Shown one piece after another: positions 18,488-27,730 of a DNA stretch of 64,000 nucleotides. Both the position numbers and the translations under genes were made by a program. Source of the stretch: Actinorugispora endophytica (GTDB taxonomy: Bacteria > Actinomycetota > Actinomycetes > Streptosporangiales > Streptosporangiaceae). The stretch spans positions 186,001 through 250,000 of the forward strand of contig NZ_SNYN01000004.1 in NCBI RefSeq assembly GCF_004363075.1, read 5' to 3'. Numbering within the stretch: position 1 is the first letter of the stretch; every line of letters starts with the position of its first letter. The notes beneath the pieces are model-generated. The model was not told where the DNA came from, made no database searches, and worked only from the letters and a program-made list of their open reading frames with translations.

Positions 18488-19807
18488 TCAGCTCGCGAAG
18501 TCCAGCAGCTGCTTGGCGCGGCTGGGATGCCGGAGCTTGGACAGCGACTGCTTCTCCAGCTGGCGGATGCGCTCGCGGGTCAGGCCCAGGTGCTTGCCGA
18601 TCTCGTCCAGGGTGCGCGGACGCCCGTCCATCAGGCCGAAGCGCAACGACATGATCGTGGCCTCGCGGGGCTCCAGGTCCTCCAGGGCGTGGCGCAGCTG
18701 GTCCGCCATGAGCTGGCGGTCCACCACCTCGGACGCCTCGGAGGCGTCGACGTCCTCGATGAGGTCGCCGATGCGGGTCTCGCCGTCCTCGCCGATGGTG
18801 GAGTCCAGGCTGATGGGCTGCCGGGTGACCCGCAGCAGCTCCTCGATCTGGGTGGGGGTCTTGTCGAGCTCGCGCGCCAGTTCCTCGGGGGTGGGCTCGC
18901 GTCCCAGGGTCTGGTGCATGTCGCGCTCAAGACGGCTGACCTTGCTCAGCAGTTCGAGCACGTGCACGGGCAGCCGGATGGTGCGCGCGGAGTCGGCGAA
19001 GCCGCGCTGGATGGCCTGGCGGATCCACCACATCGCGTAGGTGGAGAACTTGTAGCCCTTGGCGTAGTCGAACTTCTCCACGGCGCGGATGAGTCCGAGG
19101 TTGCCCTCCTGCACGACGTCGAGCAGGGACATGCCGCGGTCGCTGTACTTCTTGGCGACCGACACCACCAGCCGGAGGTTGGCCTCCAGCATGTGCGACT
19201 TGGCGTGGCGGCCGTCCTCGGCGACCCGCTCCAGGTCCTCGCGGTCGGTGTCGCTCAGTCCGCGCGGCTGGGGAGCGCCGTCGAGGAGCCCCAGCTTGTA
19301 CTCGGCGAACAGACCGGCCTCGATCCGCTTGGCCAGGTCGACCTCCTGCTCGGCGGTGAGCAGCTGGCGGCGTCCGATCGCCTTGAGGTAGGTGTGCACC
19401 GAGTCGCCCATCGCCGGGGACTGGTCGTCCAGGTCGGCTTCGGGGGTGTCGGTCTCGACCCGTGCGGGGGTCTTGCCCTTGCGTGAGCGGCTGGTGGCCT
19501 TCTCGACGACCGGTGGCGCGGTCTCGAGCGCCTCTTCCAGGGCGTCGTCGTCGCTGGTGTCCACGGATTCCAGCGCGGCGTCCTCCCCGTTGGCGAGCCT
19601 GACCCCGGCGTCGGAGAGCTCCCGCAGGATGGAGCGGCCTTCGGCCGGGCTGATACCGACCGCGGAGAACGTGGTGCGAAGCTCCGCCAGGGACACGTGT
19701 CCCTGGGAGCGTCCCCGCGTGATCAGCTCGTCGAGCGCCGTCGAGGCGGCTCTGTCGATCTGGACCTCCGCCGTCGTGGGAGAGGCGGCTAGGGCAGTGC
19801 GCGACAT
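18488..19807 (-). CDS. RNA polymerase primary-type sigma factor (SigA/HrdB/RpoD family)
   Basis: 439 residues. Region 1.1-like sequence lies at the N-terminus (LDELITRGRSQGHVSLAEL), followed by an acidic linker. Region 1.2 is DSVHTYLKAIGRRQLL. Region 2 contains NLRLVVSVAKKYSDRGM and the -10-recognition helix YKFSTYAMWWIRQAI. Region 3 follows, and region 4.2 is LDEIGKHLGLTRERIRQLE. All regions are complete, so it can direct housekeeping-type promoters. It could be the essential primary sigma or a close group 2 paralogue; the window does not decide. GGGAGGTG precedes the ATG. It is transcribed alone and ends in a strong hairpin. Confidence 0.93.
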   Translation of the reverse strand: MSRTALAASPTTAEVQIDRAASTALDELITRGRSQGHVSLAELRTTFSAVGISPAEGRSILRELSDAGVRLANGEDAALESVDTSDDDALEEALETAPPVVEKATSRSRKGKTPARVETDTPEADLDDQSPAMGDSVHTYLKAIGRRQLLTAEQEVDLAKRIEAGLFAEYKLGLLDGAPQPRGLSDTDREDLERVAEDGRHAKSHMLEANLRLVVSVAKKYSDRGMSLLDVVQEGNLGLIRAVEKFDYAKGYKFSTYAMWWIRQAIQRGFADSARTIRLPVHVLELLSKVSRLERDMHQTLGREPTPEELARELDKTPTQIEELLRVTRQPISLDSTIGEDGETRIGDLIEDVDASEASEVVDRQLMADQLRHALEDLEPREATIMSLRFGLMDGRPRTLDEIGKHLGLTRERIRQLEKQSLSKLRHPSRAKQLLDFAS

Positions 19808-19873
19808 GAGGGCACCTCCCTCCCTTCAAGACGTCAGGCGCGGGGCGGAAAGGTGAACCGCCGTCTTGGCGCG

Positions 19874-19902
19874 CCATTATGTCCAACGTGTGGAAGAGTC
19901 AA
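19874..19902 (-). promoter_or_regulatory. Candidate promoter of the sigma factor gene
   Basis: On the minus strand TTGACT (19902-19897) is followed 17 bases later by TAATGG within ACATAATGG (about 19881-19874), about 70 bp upstream of the start codon. This fits a housekeeping promoter. The rest of 19808-20088 holds no gene. A GTGAC-AGTG-GTCAC inverted repeat lies at 19936-19949. Confidence 0.45.
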
Positions 19903-20088
19903 ATGTTCCCGAATCTCGATTGGATATCGGCCGAAGTGACAGTGGTCACGGTTCTCTTTGGCGCCGGGCGCTTCGCGCAGCGGGTAAAGAGGCACAGGCG
20001 CGATCCGGGGTCGTCGGGGTGTGGTGTGAGCGCTCGAACAGGTAGACGCTCGAGTGGGCCGGGAAGTTCCCGCACCCCGTGCGGTGGC

Positions 20089-21261
20089 TCAGGCCAGGGC
20101 GCGCAGGTCGGGTTTGCCCGAGGCCAGCATGGGGATCGCGGGGCGCAGGTCGAGTTCGCGGGGCGCGGCGTAGCGCGGCAGGTGCGCGCCCACCCAGTCG
20201 CGCAGCTCGGCGAGGGTCGGGGGCGCGGCCGGGTCGGAGGGGACGACGACGGCGCTGACCCGCTGGCCCCACTCGGGGTCGGCGCGGCCCACCACCACCG
20301 CCTCGGCGACCGAGTCCAGCCGGTTCAGCAGCGCCGCGACCTCCCCGGCCACCACCTTGTGCCCGCCGGTGTTGACGACGTCGTCGACCCGCCCGCGCAC
20401 CCGCAGGAGCCCGCGGCCGTCCACCGTCCCCAGGTCGCCGGTGCGGAACCAGGGGCGGCCGCCCCTGGCGGCCAGCTGCTCCCGGGTCAGGTCGGGACGC
20501 AGCCGGTAGCCGCTGAACAGCACCGGCCCGGCCAGGTGGATCCTGCCGTCGTCGGCCACGTCGACGTCGACCCCGTCCAGCGGGACGCCGTCGTACACGC
20601 AGCCGCCGCTGGTCTCGCTCATGCCGTAGGTGGTGACCACGCGCGCCCCGGCGGCGCGGGCCGCGTCCAGCAGTCCGGCCTCCGCGGCGGCTCCGCCCAG
20701 GAGGACGGTGCGGAACAGCGAGAGGTCGGCGCCGGCGGCGAGCAGGCGGCGCAGCTGCGTGGGGACCAGCGACACGTGCGGGCGGTGCTCGGCGGCCGCG
20801 GCCATGACGGTCCCGGTGTCGAAGGGACGGTGCAGGACGCGGCCACCCGTGACGAGGGCGCGCAGCACCACCTGGAGACCCGATATGTGCGCGGTGGGCA
20901 GCACGCACAGCCACGCCTGGCCCGCCGCGGCGCCGATCCGGGCGGTGGAGGCGCGCGCGGAGTGCTCCAGTGCCGCGGAGGCCAGTTCGACGCCCTTGGG
21001 GGCGCCGGTGGAGCCCGAGGTGGCGATGGTCAGCGCGGTGTCCTCGGCGGCGCCCTGGTCGTAGCCGGTGGACTCGACCCCGTCGGGGGTGCGCACGCTG
21101 GCCGGGCGCATCGCCTCGACCAGGGCGCGCGTACGGGGGGCGGGGGTGTCCGGCGCGATCGGCAGGATCGCCGGACCGCGCCCTTCGAGGGCGTCGGCCA
21201 CGAGATCGGTGAGGTGCTCGGGGTCCAGCCCCACCGCGGCCTGCAAGGGTCGGTTCGACAT
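20089..21261 (-). CDS. menE: o-Succinylbenzoate-CoA ligase
   Basis: 390 residues of the AMP-binding (ANL) family, short as MenE proteins are. It activates o-succinylbenzoate with CoA in menaquinone synthesis. The P-loop-like motif is TIATSGSTGAPKG. The adenylate motif TYGMSETSGG, the hinge WFRTGDLG and the C-terminal lysine motif LASGKPD are all present. It stands divergent from menB, 86 bp apart, inside a menaquinone cluster, which supports MenE over other acyl-CoA ligases. ATG 21261 with GGAG five to six bases upstream is preferred to TTG 21270. Confidence 0.92.
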   Translation of the reverse strand: MSNRPLQAAVGLDPEHLTDLVADALEGRGPAILPIAPDTPAPRTRALVEAMRPASVRTPDGVESTGYDQGAAEDTALTIATSGSTGAPKGVELASAALEHSARASTARIGAAAGQAWLCVLPTAHISGLQVVLRALVTGGRVLHRPFDTGTVMAAAAEHRPHVSLVPTQLRRLLAAGADLSLFRTVLLGGAAAEAGLLDAARAAGARVVTTYGMSETSGGCVYDGVPLDGVDVDVADDGRIHLAGPVLFSGYRLRPDLTREQLAARGGRPWFRTGDLGTVDGRGLLRVRGRVDDVVNTGGHKVVAGEVAALLNRLDSVAEAVVVGRADPEWGQRVSAVVVPSDPAAPPTLAELRDWVGAHLPRYAAPRELDLRPAIPMLASGKPDLRALA

Positions 21262-21347
21262 GAACTCCAAGGGTAGTGCGCGGTGAGAGGGCGGGGAGGG
21301 CTAGGGTTGCCCCGAAACTGCAGGGCTGTGCGAGGAGAGGCGAGAGC

Positions 21348-22187
21348 GTGAGCACCGTGGTGGACTGGAAGCGGTCCGGCGACTACAGCGACATCATCTA
21401 CGAGACCGCTGAGGGAATCGCCAAGATCACGATCAACCGCCCGGAGCGGCACAACGCCTTCCGGCCGCAGACCCTGTTCGAACTGCAGCACGCGTTCAAC
21501 GAGGCCCGGGACGACTCCGAGGTCGGCGTCATCATCTTCACCGGTGCGGGCGACCAGGCGTTCTGCTCGGGCGGCGACCAGAAGATCCGCGGCGACGACG
21601 GCTACATCGGCGACGACCGGGTGGCCCGCCAGGGCATCGGGCGGCTCAACGTGCTCGACCTCCAGGTGCAGATCCGGCGCCTGCCCAAGCCGGTCGTGTG
21701 CATGGTCGCGGGCTACTCGATCGGCGGCGGCAACGTCCTGCAGGTCTGCTGCGACCTGACGATCGCCGCGGACAACGCCAGGTTCGGCCAGACCGGCCCC
21801 AAGGTCGGCTCCTTCGACGGCGGGTACGGCTCCTGGCTGCTCGCCGAGACCGTGGGGCTGAAGAAGGCCCGCGAGATCTGGTACCTGTGCCGCCAGTACA
21901 GCGCGCAGGAGGCGCTGGACATGGGCATGGTCAACACGGTGGTCCCGCTGGAGCGGCTGGAGGAGGAGACCGTCGCCTGGGCGCGCGAGCTCCTGGAGAA
22001 GTCGCCGCTGGCGCTGCGCATGGTCAAGGGCGCGCTCAACGCGGTCAGCGACGGCGCGGCCGGGATGCAGCAGTTCGCGGGGGACGCCACCATGCTCTAC
22101 TACATGAGCGAAGAGGCGCAGGAAGGGCGCGACGCCTTCAAGGAGAAGCGCCGTCCGGAGTTCGACAAGTTCCCGCGCCGCCCGTGA
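21348..22187 (+). CDS. menB: 1,4-Dihydroxy-2-naphthoyl-CoA synthase
   Basis: 279 residues of the crotonase fold. It cyclises o-succinylbenzoyl-CoA to dihydroxynaphthoyl-CoA. Clear MenB signatures are [32 protein letters not shown] (oxyanion hole and active site) and the C-terminal [16 protein letters not shown] tail that MenB carries. GTG 21348 has GAGGAGAGG upstream. Its stop codon overlaps the menC start (GTGA), so they are coupled. Together with menE, menD and menF it defines the classical o-succinylbenzoate menaquinone pathway. Confidence 0.96.
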   Translation: MSTVVDWKRSGDYSDIIYETAEGIAKITINRPERHNAFRPQTLFELQHAFNEARDDSEVGVIIFTGAGDQAFCSGGDQKIRGDDGYIGDDRVARQGIGRLNVLDLQVQIRRLPKPVVCMVAGYSIGGGNVLQVCCDLTIAADNARFGQTGPKVGSFDGGYGSWLLAETVGLKKAREIWYLCRQYSAQEALDMGMVNTVVPLERLEEETVAWARELLEKSPLALRMVKGALNAVSDGAAGMQQFAGDATMLYYMSEEAQEGRDAFKEKRRPEFDKFPRRP

Positions 22188-23134
22188 CCTGGCGGGCGTT
22201 CGCGATCCCCATGCGCACGCGCTTCCGCGGGGTGACGGTGCGCGAGGGCGTGCTGGTGCGGGGCGCGGCGGGATGGGGCGAGTTCTCCCCGTTCCCCGAG
22301 TACGGGGCGGCCGAGTGCGCCCGCTGGTGGGCGGCGTGCCGTGAGGCGGCCGAGGACGGCTGGCCGGAGCCGGTGCGCGACGCCGTCCCGGTCAACGCCA
22401 CGGTCCCGGCCGTGGGCCCCGAGGAGGCGGCGCGCGTCGTCGCGGGGTCCGGCTGCGGCACGGCCAAGGTCAAGGTCGCCGAGAAGGGCCAGGTCGAGGC
22501 CGACGACCTGGCCCGGGTCGAAGCGGTGCGCGACGCCATCGGCCCCGGCGGCAGGGTGCGGGTCGACGCCAACGGCGCCTGGGACGTGGACACCGCGGTG
22601 CGCGTGATCGGCGCGCTGGACCGCTTCGACCTGGAGTACGTGGAGCAGCCGTGCGCCACGTTGGACGAGTTGGCGCTGGTGCGGCGGCGGGTGGCGGTCC
22701 CGATCGCGGCCGACGAGTCGATCCGCAGGGCCGAGGACCCGCTGCGGGTCCGCGCGGCCGACGCCGCCGACATCGTGGTGCTCAAGGTCCAGCCGCTGGG
22801 CGGGGTGCGCGCCGCGCTGGAGGTCGCCGAGGCGTGCGGACTGCCCGTGGTGGTGTCCAGCGCGGTGGAGACCTCGGTCGGCCTCGCCGCGGGGGTGGCG
22901 CTGGCCGCGGCCCTGCCCGAGCTTCCGTACGCCTGCGGGCTGGCCACGATGCGGCTGCTGGAGACGGACGTGTGCGCCGACCCGCTGCTGCCGGTGGACG
23001 GCTTCGTGCCGGTGCGCAGGCCCGATGTCGACGAGGACCTGCTGGCCGCGGTGGAGGTCGGGGACGACACCGCCTGGCGCGCCCGCACGGCCGAGGCGCG
23101 CGCGGCCTGGCAGGTCCGGACCGGGCGTCCCTGA
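22184..23134 (+). CDS. menC: o-Succinylbenzoate synthase
   Basis: 316 residues of the enolase superfamily, muconate-lactonising subgroup. It dehydrates SHCHC to o-succinylbenzoate. Catalytic features are all visible: the KxK pair in AKVKVAEKG, metal ligands Asp in RVDANGAW, Glu in EYVEQP, Asp in AADES, and the second-half Lys in VLKVQPLGG. The N-terminal capping domain (about residues 1-80) is short, as in actinobacterial MenC. It starts at the GTG that overlaps the menB stop and ends 20 bp before a long terminator hairpin. Confidence 0.93.
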   Translation: MTWRAFAIPMRTRFRGVTVREGVLVRGAAGWGEFSPFPEYGAAECARWWAACREAAEDGWPEPVRDAVPVNATVPAVGPEEAARVVAGSGCGTAKVKVAEKGQVEADDLARVEAVRDAIGPGGRVRVDANGAWDVDTAVRVIGALDRFDLEYVEQPCATLDELALVRRRVAVPIAADESIRRAEDPLRVRAADAADIVVLKVQPLGGVRAALEVAEACGLPVVVSSAVETSVGLAAGVALAAALPELPYACGLATMRLLETDVCADPLLPVDGFVPVRRPDVDEDLLAAVEVGDDTAWRARTAEARAAWQVRTGRP

Positions 23135-23154
23135 CGGAGCCGGGCGCGGGGTCT

Positions 23155-23194
23155 CCGCCGGTGGTCCCGACGTAGGCGTCGGGACCACCGGCGG
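23155..23194 (+). terminator. Terminator of the menBC operon
   Basis: A perfect 18-bp stem (23155-23172 with 23177-23194) has a four-base loop TAGG. The rest of the 379-bp gap before menD has no gene. An AT-richer stretch GCGGATATAACAGGCAGG followed by GGTATCGCTA at about 23471-23500 probably contains the menD promoter. Confidence 0.7.
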
Positions 23195-23513
23195 GTCCCG
23201 GCCCCCGCCGTGAGGGCTGCCGGCGGGACGGGTCCCGGCCTCCGCGCGTTTTGTTGGAATCCCGTGACTTTTCCTGGTCCGGGCGGGTCCGGCCGGACCT
23301 TCGGGGCGGCCCCGGGAGAGGGCGGGCGGGCCGTCCCGACGCAGGCGGGGCCGGTTTCCGCGGCGGATCCCGCGCGCGATACCGTCGAATCGGGGCGAAC
23401 CGGTCCCCGGCGCGGGGACGTCGGCCGAGGTCCATCACACACCCTGGAGCGGACGGTCTACCTGATCCCAGCGGATATAACAGGCAGGTAGGTATCGCTA
23501 CAAGAAAGTGCGC

Positions 23514-25187
23514 ATGAATTCGTCTACCGCCTTGGCGCGTGTCCTGGTCGACGAGCTGGCCCGGCTGGGGCTGGCCGAGGCCGTCATCGCGCCGGGGTCC
23601 CGTTCGACCCCACTGGCGCTGGCCCTGGTGGCCCATCCGCGGATCCGCGTCCACGTCCGCATCGACGAGCGCTCGGCGTCCTTTCTCGCCCTGGGTCTGG
23701 CCCGCGCCTCGCGCGGGGCGGTGGCGCTGGTGTGCACCTCGGGCACTGCCGCGGCGAACTTCCACCCCGCCGTGCTGGAGGCCGACCAGAGCGGGATCGG
23801 CCTGCTGGTCCTGACCGCGGACCGGCCGCCGGAGCTGCGCGGCACGGGCGCCAACCAGGCGGTGGACCAGATCGGCCTGTTCGGGTCGGCGGTGCGCTCC
23901 TTCACCGAGGTGGGGGTGCCCGAACCGGTGCCGGGCATGGTCGCCTACTGGCGGTCGCTGGCGTGCCGGGCCTGGACGGCGGCCTGCGGCTCCCACCCCG
24001 GGCCGGTCCACCTCAACCTGGCCTTCCGCGACCCCCTGGTCCCCGAGGAGGACGGGCGGGGCGCGGTGTGGCCCGAACCGCTGGACGGGCGCGCCGAGGG
24101 GCGGCCCTGGATCGGCGTCGCCCCCCGTCTGGGCGAACCCGAACCGGTGGAGCTTCCGCCGGTGGAGCGCGGCGTCATCGTGTGCGGCGACGGCGACTAC
24201 GACCCGGTGCCGTTCCTGGCGCTGGCCGCCGAGACCGGGTGGCCGCTGCTGGCCGAACCCACGTCCAACACCCGCCGCGTCGGCGCGGTCTCGGCCTACC
24301 GCCAACTGCTGGCGGCACCGGGGTTCACGGCCGCGCACGAGCCGGAACTGGTGGTGAGCGCGGGACGCCCCGGGCTGTCCCGGCAGCTTCTGGGCTACCT
24401 GCGGCGCGCCCCCCGGCACGTGGTCGTGGGAGAGCCGCCGTCCTTCGCCGATCCGGTGCGCACCGCCACCGACCTGGTCGGCGCGGTCCGCGCCGCGCGC
24501 ACGGCCGACCCCGACACCGCCTGGGCCGCGTCCTGGGCCGCGGCCGAGGCCGCGGCCCGCGACGCCACCGACCGCCTCCTGGACTCCGACGAGTCCCTGA
24601 GCGAGCTGCGCCTGGCCCGCGACATCGCCTCCCACCTGCCGGTCGGATCGCTGCTGTTCGCCGGGTCGAGCATGCCCATCCGCGACCTGGACGCGGTGAT
24701 GCGGCCCCGCTGCGGCGCCCGCGTCATCGGCAACCGCGGGGCGAGCGGGATCGACGGCACCGTTTCCAGCGCGGTCGGCGCGGCGCTGGCCCACCAGGCC
24801 GACGGGGGCGGCGGAGGGTTCGCCCTGCTGGGGGACCTGGCGATGCTGCACGACCAGAACGGGCTGCTGATCGGGCCGGGGGAGCCGCGCCCGGACCTGG
24901 CGGTCGTGGTGGTCAACAACGACGGCGGCGGGATCTTCTCCGGCCTGGAACAGGCCGGGCACCCCGACTTCGAACGCGTCTTCGGCACACCGCACGGTGT
25001 CTCGATGGAACGCGTCGCCGCCCTCGCGGACCTTCCCTACACCCGGCTGGAGTGGGCCACCGACCTGCCCAAGGCGCTGCTGGGGGAGGGGCTGCGGATC
25101 GTGGAGGTGCAGACCGACCGCACCGCCTCGTCGCTGCTGCGCCGCCGCCTCCAGGAAGAGGTCGCGGCCGCGGTCGCGGCCCTCTGA
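23514..25187 (+). CDS. menD: SEPHCHC synthase (MenD)
   Basis: 557 residues, the normal length of this thiamine-diphosphate enzyme. It joins isochorismate and 2-oxoglutarate at the first committed step of the pathway. The N-terminus has APGSRSTPLALAL and the catalytic-glutamate region RIDERSASFLALG. The C-terminal ThDP/metal motif is GDLAMLHDQNG ... NNDGGGIFSGL. ATG 23514 is chosen; an in-frame GTG at 23508 is possible, and the ribosome-binding site is weak for both. It has its own promoter region after the menBC terminator. Confidence 0.95.
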   Translation: MNSSTALARVLVDELARLGLAEAVIAPGSRSTPLALALVAHPRIRVHVRIDERSASFLALGLARASRGAVALVCTSGTAAANFHPAVLEADQSGIGLLVLTADRPPELRGTGANQAVDQIGLFGSAVRSFTEVGVPEPVPGMVAYWRSLACRAWTAACGSHPGPVHLNLAFRDPLVPEEDGRGAVWPEPLDGRAEGRPWIGVAPRLGEPEPVELPPVERGVIVCGDGDYDPVPFLALAAETGWPLLAEPTSNTRRVGAVSAYRQLLAAPGFTAAHEPELVVSAGRPGLSRQLLGYLRRAPRHVVVGEPPSFADPVRTATDLVGAVRAARTADPDTAWAASWAAAEAAARDATDRLLDSDESLSELRLARDIASHLPVGSLLFAGSSMPIRDLDAVMRPRCGARVIGNRGASGIDGTVSSAVGAALAHQADGGGGGFALLGDLAMLHDQNGLLIGPGEPRPDLAVVVVNNDGGGIFSGLEQAGHPDFERVFGTPHGVSMERVAALADLPYTRLEWATDLPKALLGEGLRIVEVQTDRTASSLLRRRLQEEVAAAVAAL

Positions 25188-25285
25188 CCGGGGTCTCCGT
25201 CCCGGCGCTCCGGGTCCCTTCCGTTCGGCGCGGGCGAGCGGGGTAGTAAGAGGGGGCACGGGGAAGCCGGGACGGGGGAGCGCGC

Positions 25286-26194
25286 ATGTCGGGTCCGGGG
25301 AACGGGACGGGTGCGGTCGTGGTGGGCGTGGACGGGTCGGCGGGCAGTGCGCGGGCCCTCGACTGGGCGGTCACGGCGGCCCTGGCACGCGGGACGGGAC
25401 TGCGCCTGGTGTACGCGCTGGGCCTGCCGCTGGTGACCCTCCCGTTGGGCGGCCCGGTCCGGATGGCGCCCTCGCAGGAGACCTCCGCCGCCGCCGCCGC
25501 GATGCTGGCCCAGGCACTGGAGCGGGTGCACGCGGCGGCGCCCGGCCTGCCGGTCACCAGCGAGGTGTCCCGGGTGGAGGCGCACCACGCGCTGCTCAAG
25601 GCGGCCGAGGGGGCCTCGCTGGTGGTCGTGGGCTCGCGCGGGCTCGGCGGCGTGGGGTCGCTCTTCCTCGGCTCGGTCAGTTTCCGGGTCGCCGCCCACG
25701 CCCGATGCCCGGTCGTGGTGGTGCCCCCGGGCGAGGGCGCGCCGACCGTGGGGAGGGGCCGCGTCGTGGTGGGCGTGGACGGCTCGGAGCACGCGTCGGC
25801 CGCGCTGCGCTTCGCCCTCGCCGAGGCCGCGCACACCCGCTCCGAGGTGGTGGCCCTGCACGCCTGGACGGCGCCTCCCGCCCCCGTGGACCCGTTCGTG
25901 GTGGTCGGAGCTGACGTCGGCGCGGACCGCGAACGCCAGGACGCCAGGACCCGCGCGTGGGTGTCCGAGGACGTGGAGAGGGCCCGCACGCCCGAGACCC
26001 GCGAGGTGCCCGTGCGGGTGGAGGCGTCCGAGGGCCACCACGCCCGCGCCCTGCTGGAGGCGGGGGCCGACGCGGACCTCGTCGTGGTGGGCTCGCGCGG
26101 CCGCGGCGGCTTCGCCGGGCTCCTGCTGGGCTCGGTCAGCCAGGCCGTCCTCCACCACGCCCCGGTCCCCGTCGCGGTCGTCCACTTGCCCTAG
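25286..26194 (+). CDS. Tandem universal stress protein (UspA family)
   Basis: 302 residues with two Usp domains. Each begins with a nucleotide-site start (VVVGVDGSAGS at about 11, VVVGVDGSEHA at about 160) and ends with the ATP-binding motif GSRGLGG-x5-LGSVS (about 119-134) or GSRGRGG-x5-LGSVS. Two-domain proteins of this kind bind ATP and are induced by stationary phase, hypoxia or other stress in actinobacteria. GGGGGAG lies five bases upstream of the ATG. It is inserted between menD and menF with no functional link visible. A type A palindrome separates it from convergent menF. Confidence 0.93.
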   Translation: MSGPGNGTGAVVVGVDGSAGSARALDWAVTAALARGTGLRLVYALGLPLVTLPLGGPVRMAPSQETSAAAAAMLAQALERVHAAAPGLPVTSEVSRVEAHHALLKAAEGASLVVVGSRGLGGVGSLFLGSVSFRVAAHARCPVVVVPPGEGAPTVGRGRVVVGVDGSEHASAALRFALAEAAHTRSEVVALHAWTAPPAPVDPFVVVGADVGADRERQDARTRAWVSEDVERARTPETREVPVRVEASEGHHARALLEAGADADLVVVGSRGRGGFAGLLLGSVSQAVLHHAPVPVAVVHLP

Positions 26195-26208
26195 AGCCCC
26201 GTTCTCCC

Positions 26209-26278
26209 CCCCGCTGATCTTGACCTTTTCGGGGTCTCGACCGCCTCCGAGACCCCGAAAAGGTCAAGATCAGCGGGG
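26209..26278. repeat. Type A convergent-junction palindrome, copy 3
   Basis: Perfect 31-bp arms (26209-26239 and 26248-26278) with loop ACCGCCTC. The arm contains CGCTGATCTTGACCTTTTCG. It lies between the universal stress gene (+) and menF (-). Confidence 0.85.
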
Positions 26279-26298
26279 AGAGAGGGCGGGAGGCCGCC

Positions 26299-27549
26299 TC
26301 AGTCCAGCAGCGCCGCGCGCATCGCGCCGAACTTGGACTCGGACTCGGCCAGTTCCGCCTCGGGGTCGGAGCCGGCGACGATCCCGCACCCGGCGAACAG
26401 CCGGGCCCGGGCGCCGTCGATCTGGGCGCACCGCAGCGCGATGCCCCACTCGCCGTTGCCGTCCGCGTCCATCCACCCCACGGGGCCCGCGTAGCGCCCG
26501 CGCCGCATCCCCTCCAGTTCGCCGATGACGTCCATCGCCAGCGGGGTGGGGGTGCCGCCGACGGCCGCCGTCGGGTGCAGCGCCGCCACGGCGTCCAGCG
26601 TCGAGACGCCCGGCCGCAGGGTGGCCCGGACCGGGGAGGCCAGGTGCTGCACGTTGGCCAGGCGCAGCAGTTCGGGCCGCTCGGGCAGCACCAGCTCCCC
26701 GCACAGCGGGCCCAGCGCGGCCCGCAGCGACTCGGTCGCGTAGGCGTGCTCCTCGGTGTCCTTGACCGACGCCAGCAGCGTCGCGGCCAGTGCCGCGTCC
26801 TCCTCCGGGGTGCCGCCCCGGGGCCGTGTCCCCGCCAGGACCAGCGACTCCATCCGCTCCCCGGCGCGCCGCAGCAGCAGTTCGGGGGTGGCCCCGGTGA
26901 GTCCCGCCACCGAGTAGGTGTAGCAGTCCGGGTAGTCGCGGGCCAGCCGGGCCAGCGGGGTGCGGATGTCGATCGGGCCGGGGGCCTCGGCCACGGCGTC
27001 GCGGGCCAGCACCACCTTGGCCAGGTCCCCGGCGCGGATCCGGTCCACCGCCGCCGCCACGGCCCCCGTCCACTCGCCGGCGCCCAGGGCACCCGGGGAC
27101 CAGCGCAGACCGCCGACGGGGCGGGCGGGGCCGCCCGCCCCCACCGGCGCGGACGCGTCGTCCACCGTGGTCATCCAGGCCCGCCCGGCGCGCCGGCCCA
27201 CCACGACGCGCGGCAGGACCACCGTCGAGCCGGGGTCGCGGCCGTCGAAGGTGAACGAGCCGAACACCACGGGCCCGGTACCCGGCAGCTCCACCTCGTC
27301 GTGCGCCTCGACCCGGGAGAAGAGCGACCCCAGCCACTCGGCGGCGGCCGCGAACCGCCCGCCGCCGGAGCGCTCGTCCTCGGCGGGCAGCTCCAGCCGC
27401 GCGGCCCGCCCCCAGGCCACCAGCCCCTCACCGCGCCGGCTCCAGGCCAGCGGCGCGGAATCGGGCAGGCGGTCGAGCAGCGCGTGGTCGTCGGGCAGCT
27501 CGACGGTGCGTACGAGCAGGGGTTCACGGGAAGCAGCAGCGGGACTCAC
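26299..27549 (-). CDS. menF: Isochorismate synthase
   Basis: 416 residues of the chorismate-binding family. It converts chorismate to isochorismate at the head of the menaquinone branch. Family motifs include KVVLARDAV, AGLTGATPELLL, LAGTRPRGGT, LHPTAAVGGTPTPLAM and WGIALRCAQIDG, with the metal-binding glutamates in the final third. Its position with menE, B, C and D favours MenF over a siderophore EntC/DhbC, although the sequences are similar. GTG 27549 begins a sensible N-terminus; the upstream reading is compositionally unlike protein. It ends 20 bp from a type A palindrome. Confidence 0.9.
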   Translation of the reverse strand: MSPAAASREPLLVRTVELPDDHALLDRLPDSAPLAWSRRGEGLVAWGRAARLELPAEDERSGGGRFAAAAEWLGSLFSRVEAHDEVELPGTGPVVFGSFTFDGRDPGSTVVLPRVVVGRRAGRAWMTTVDDASAPVGAGGPARPVGGLRWSPGALGAGEWTGAVAAAVDRIRAGDLAKVVLARDAVAEAPGPIDIRTPLARLARDYPDCYTYSVAGLTGATPELLLRRAGERMESLVLAGTRPRGGTPEEDAALAATLLASVKDTEEHAYATESLRAALGPLCGELVLPERPELLRLANVQHLASPVRATLRPGVSTLDAVAALHPTAAVGGTPTPLAMDVIGELEGMRRGRYAGPVGWMDADGNGEWGIALRCAQIDGARARLFAGCGIVAGSDPEAELAESESKFGAMRAALLD

Positions 27550-27730
27550 GAGGCCGCAGTCTATGCGGCCGCCGCGGACCCTCTCACGCTGGTCCCGGCC
27601 CTGGAGCGGGGACCGTGTCCCCGCCGGGGCGGATCCCGAAACTCCGCGATGGCGCGCTCCGGTGCTTTCGGCCCCTATGCTGACCTTTCGTCGACATAGG
27701 TGACGGATTGTGCCCAACGGGGGATGCGCG

